DNA of 42,399 nucleotides from CAYQCN01 sp964415975 (GTDB lineage: Bacteria > Patescibacteriota > Saccharimonadia > QS-5-54-17), in the NCBI GenBank assembly GCA_964415975.1, contig CAYQCN010000004.1, positions 1 to 42,399 of the forward strand, written 5' to 3'. Under the pieces are notes generated by a model that was not told the DNA's origin, ran no database searches, and saw only the letters and a list, made by a program, of their open reading frames with translations. This document shows, one piece after another, positions 41,094-42,399 of this stretch (position 1 is the first letter of the stretch; every line of letters starts with the position of its first letter). Made by a program: the position numbers and the translations under genes.

Positions 41094-42399
41094 CAATACC
41101 ACTTTCCAGCAGCTAGTTACCTCAGGCAACCTCACAGGAGAGGTGGTCGCCTACAATGGGTTTATCGTTGAGGTTAAAGGCCTCGAAGGAGTACGACTTG
41201 GCTCACAGGTCTTATTTTCCGATGGTCAACGAGGACTAGTTCGAGAGGCCTACGGGGATGAGGTTGTGCTGTTCAATGTCGACTCAGAAAGAATAGACAT
41301 CGGCACTCTAGCTGTAGTAGAGCAAGACACCATGAGCGTGCCTGTAGGCAAGGGGTTGATAGGTCGCATAGTATCGCCTACCGGACAGCCCCTGGATGGT
41401 AAAGGCGCCCTTAAAACAACCGCCACATCAGGTATGTTCAACCAAGCACCAGGGTTCACCGACCGCAGTATGCTTAACGAGCAGCTGCCCAGTGGAGTGA
41501 CTGCTGTAGACATGTTCTTTCCGATTGTACTTGGCCAACGTATCGCCGTTTTAGGCGACAGTAAGTCGGGTAAAAGCACCTTACTTAGTCAATTAAGTGC
41601 CAACCAAGATGGTACGGACAGGATTGTTGTCTATGTCATGATCGGCAAGCGCAAAGTCGACATCGAACAACTTCAGTCCCAGCTAGAAGAGTCGGGAGCT
41701 ATGGACCACACTATAGTCGTTGAAGCCAATATCTTCGACTCTCTTACCCAGTCCTACCTAGCCCCATACTCAGCCTGCGCTATGGCGGAACATCTTTGGC
41801 ATCAAGGTCATGATGTAGTAGTCATCTACGATGACTTTAGCAGTCACGCCGAAGCCTATAGGCAGCTATCCCTTTTACAAGAAGTAGACCCTGGACGCGA
41901 CTCGTTCCCGGGCGATATGTTCTACGCCCACTCTAGCCTGCTAGAGCGGGCCGGGAAGCTCGAGAAAAACGGTAAAACCCTCACCGCCTTGCCGATTGTC
42001 ACCACACCCAATGATGAGATAACCTCTTACCTTCCTACCAACATTATGTCGATTACTGATGGACAGATAGTCCTTGATCTCGGCGTCTTCCGCCAAGGCA
42101 TCCGACCAGCCGTCAACGCCGGATTATCGGTCAGCCGTGTCGGTGGCCAAGCCCAAACCGTACGCCAAAAACGGCTCTCGGGCGACCTCTTCAAGCGCCT
42201 AGCCAAATACCACCAAGCTGAGGAATTTACTCACTTCGGTTCCGGACTTTCACCGGAAGCGCAGGCCGATTATGCCATTGGTAAGCAAATCTATGAGGCT
42301 CTAGCCCAGTTGCCTGAACAGCTCTACAACATTGATGAGCAACAGCTACTATTAGAAACCATCATCCTCAGCCAAGGCAGTATCAAACTAGACATTCCA
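41086..42399 (+). CDS. atpA: ATP synthase alpha-like subunit, cut by the window end
   Basis: F1 alpha homologue, 438 codons visible and open at the right edge. The N-terminal barrel starts about 12 residues earlier than in E. coli alpha, so the helix that binds delta looks shortened. VPVGKGLIGRIVSPTGQPLDGKG, AVDMFFPIVLGQRIAVLGD, YDDFSSHAEAYRQLSLL, PGRDSFPGDMFYAHSSLLERA and NIMSITDGQI identify alpha. The P-loop is GDSKSGKST in place of GDRQTGKT. LLQEVDPGRD replaces LLRRPPGRE. The arginine-finger motif SVSRVGG is intact. IGQ after the P-loop is IGK. It is the last gene in the window; gamma, beta and epsilon genes would be expected next. Confidence 0.88.
   Translation, partial: MFDNTTFQQLVTSGNLTGEVVAYNGFIVEVKGLEGVRLGSQVLFSDGQRGLVREAYGDEVVLFNVDSERIDIGTLAVVEQDTMSVPVGKGLIGRIVSPTGQPLDGKGALKTTATSGMFNQAPGFTDRSMLNEQLPSGVTAVDMFFPIVLGQRIAVLGDSKSGKSTLLSQLSANQDGTDRIVVYVMIGKRKVDIEQLQSQLEESGAMDHTIVVEANIFDSLTQSYLAPYSACAMAEHLWHQGHDVVVIYDDFSSHAEAYRQLSLLQEVDPGRDSFPGDMFYAHSSLLERAGKLEKNGKTLTALPIVTTPNDEITSYLPTNIMSITDGQIVLDLGVFRQGIRPAVNAGLSVSRVGGQAQTVRQKRLSGDLFKRLAKYHQAEEFTHFGSGLSPEAQADYAIGKQIYEALAQLPEQLYNIDEQQLLLETIILSQGSIKLDIP

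Noticed and set aside
1..42399. CRISPR arrays, tRNA/rRNA genes, insertion sequences
   Set aside because: I looked for regular direct repeats, tRNA-like arms and transposase motifs on both strands and saw none that I could support.

Overview
The window looks like a stretch of chromosome from a small-genome, host-associated or fermentative bacterium of the Candidate Phyla Radiation (Patescibacteria), most likely a Saccharibacteria (TM7) relative. This placement is an inference from gene content and style: very compact packing, convergent genes that overlap at their ends, a short AspRS, a D-lactate-type dehydrogenase, many membrane and uncharacterised small proteins, and almost no biosynthesis. 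There is no rRNA or other phylogenetic marker to confirm it. TGA is used as a stop (for example at 41091-41093), so the standard code applies. I see no tRNA, rRNA, CRISPR array, transposase or prophage.

Layout. 1-7.6 kb: aspS, a small membrane protein, an APC permease, a DsbA-like oxidoreductase, and a two-gene unit of a Kef-type antiporter with a class II photolyase. 7.6-10.1 kb: a small membrane protein, a Cys-rich zinc-finger microprotein of 48 codons, a 2-hydroxyacid dehydrogenase with an operator-like palindrome in its promoter, and an ArsR regulator. 10.1-18.7 kb: a stand-alone receiver domain, a UvrD helicase with a C-terminal RecB-like nuclease, a mini-pilin pair, an SDR enzyme, a HAD phosphatase, a NYN nuclease and rarA. 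18.7-28.6 kb: envelope and surface proteins (DUF4190-like, DUF4870-like, VanY-like, PQQ-type sugar dehydrogenase fold, RND exporter, bactofilin-like protein, AMIN-like protein) and the CCA/poly(A) polymerase. 28.6-36 kb: ion and solute traffic (K+ channel, DMT exporter, NSS symporter, LiaF-like protein, CPA2 antiporter) and a copper operon made of an ArsR-YHS fusion plus a CopB-type ATPase. 36-42.4 kb: typA, then a divergent F-type-like ATPase operon that runs off the right edge.

The most unusual region is 38.1-42.4 kb. Genes in the order c-like, b-like, delta-like, alpha-like overlap or nearly touch. The c-like protein carries a cleavable signal and a large predicted extracytoplasmic domain in front of a GRNP-loop hairpin, and its second helix has no acidic residue. 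The alpha homologue has an altered P-loop and a shortened N-terminus. No recognisable a subunit precedes it. This does not look like an ordinary proton-driven ATP synthase and may be a rewired F1-type motor.

At the regulatory level, many genes have a -10 box only 6-8 nt before the start codon, which suggests leaderless transcripts. Others have strong Shine-Dalgarno sequences. The typA leader places a 9-bp hairpin exactly between its Shine-Dalgarno and its ATG. Three copies of a near-perfect palindromic repeat sit in intergenic regions.
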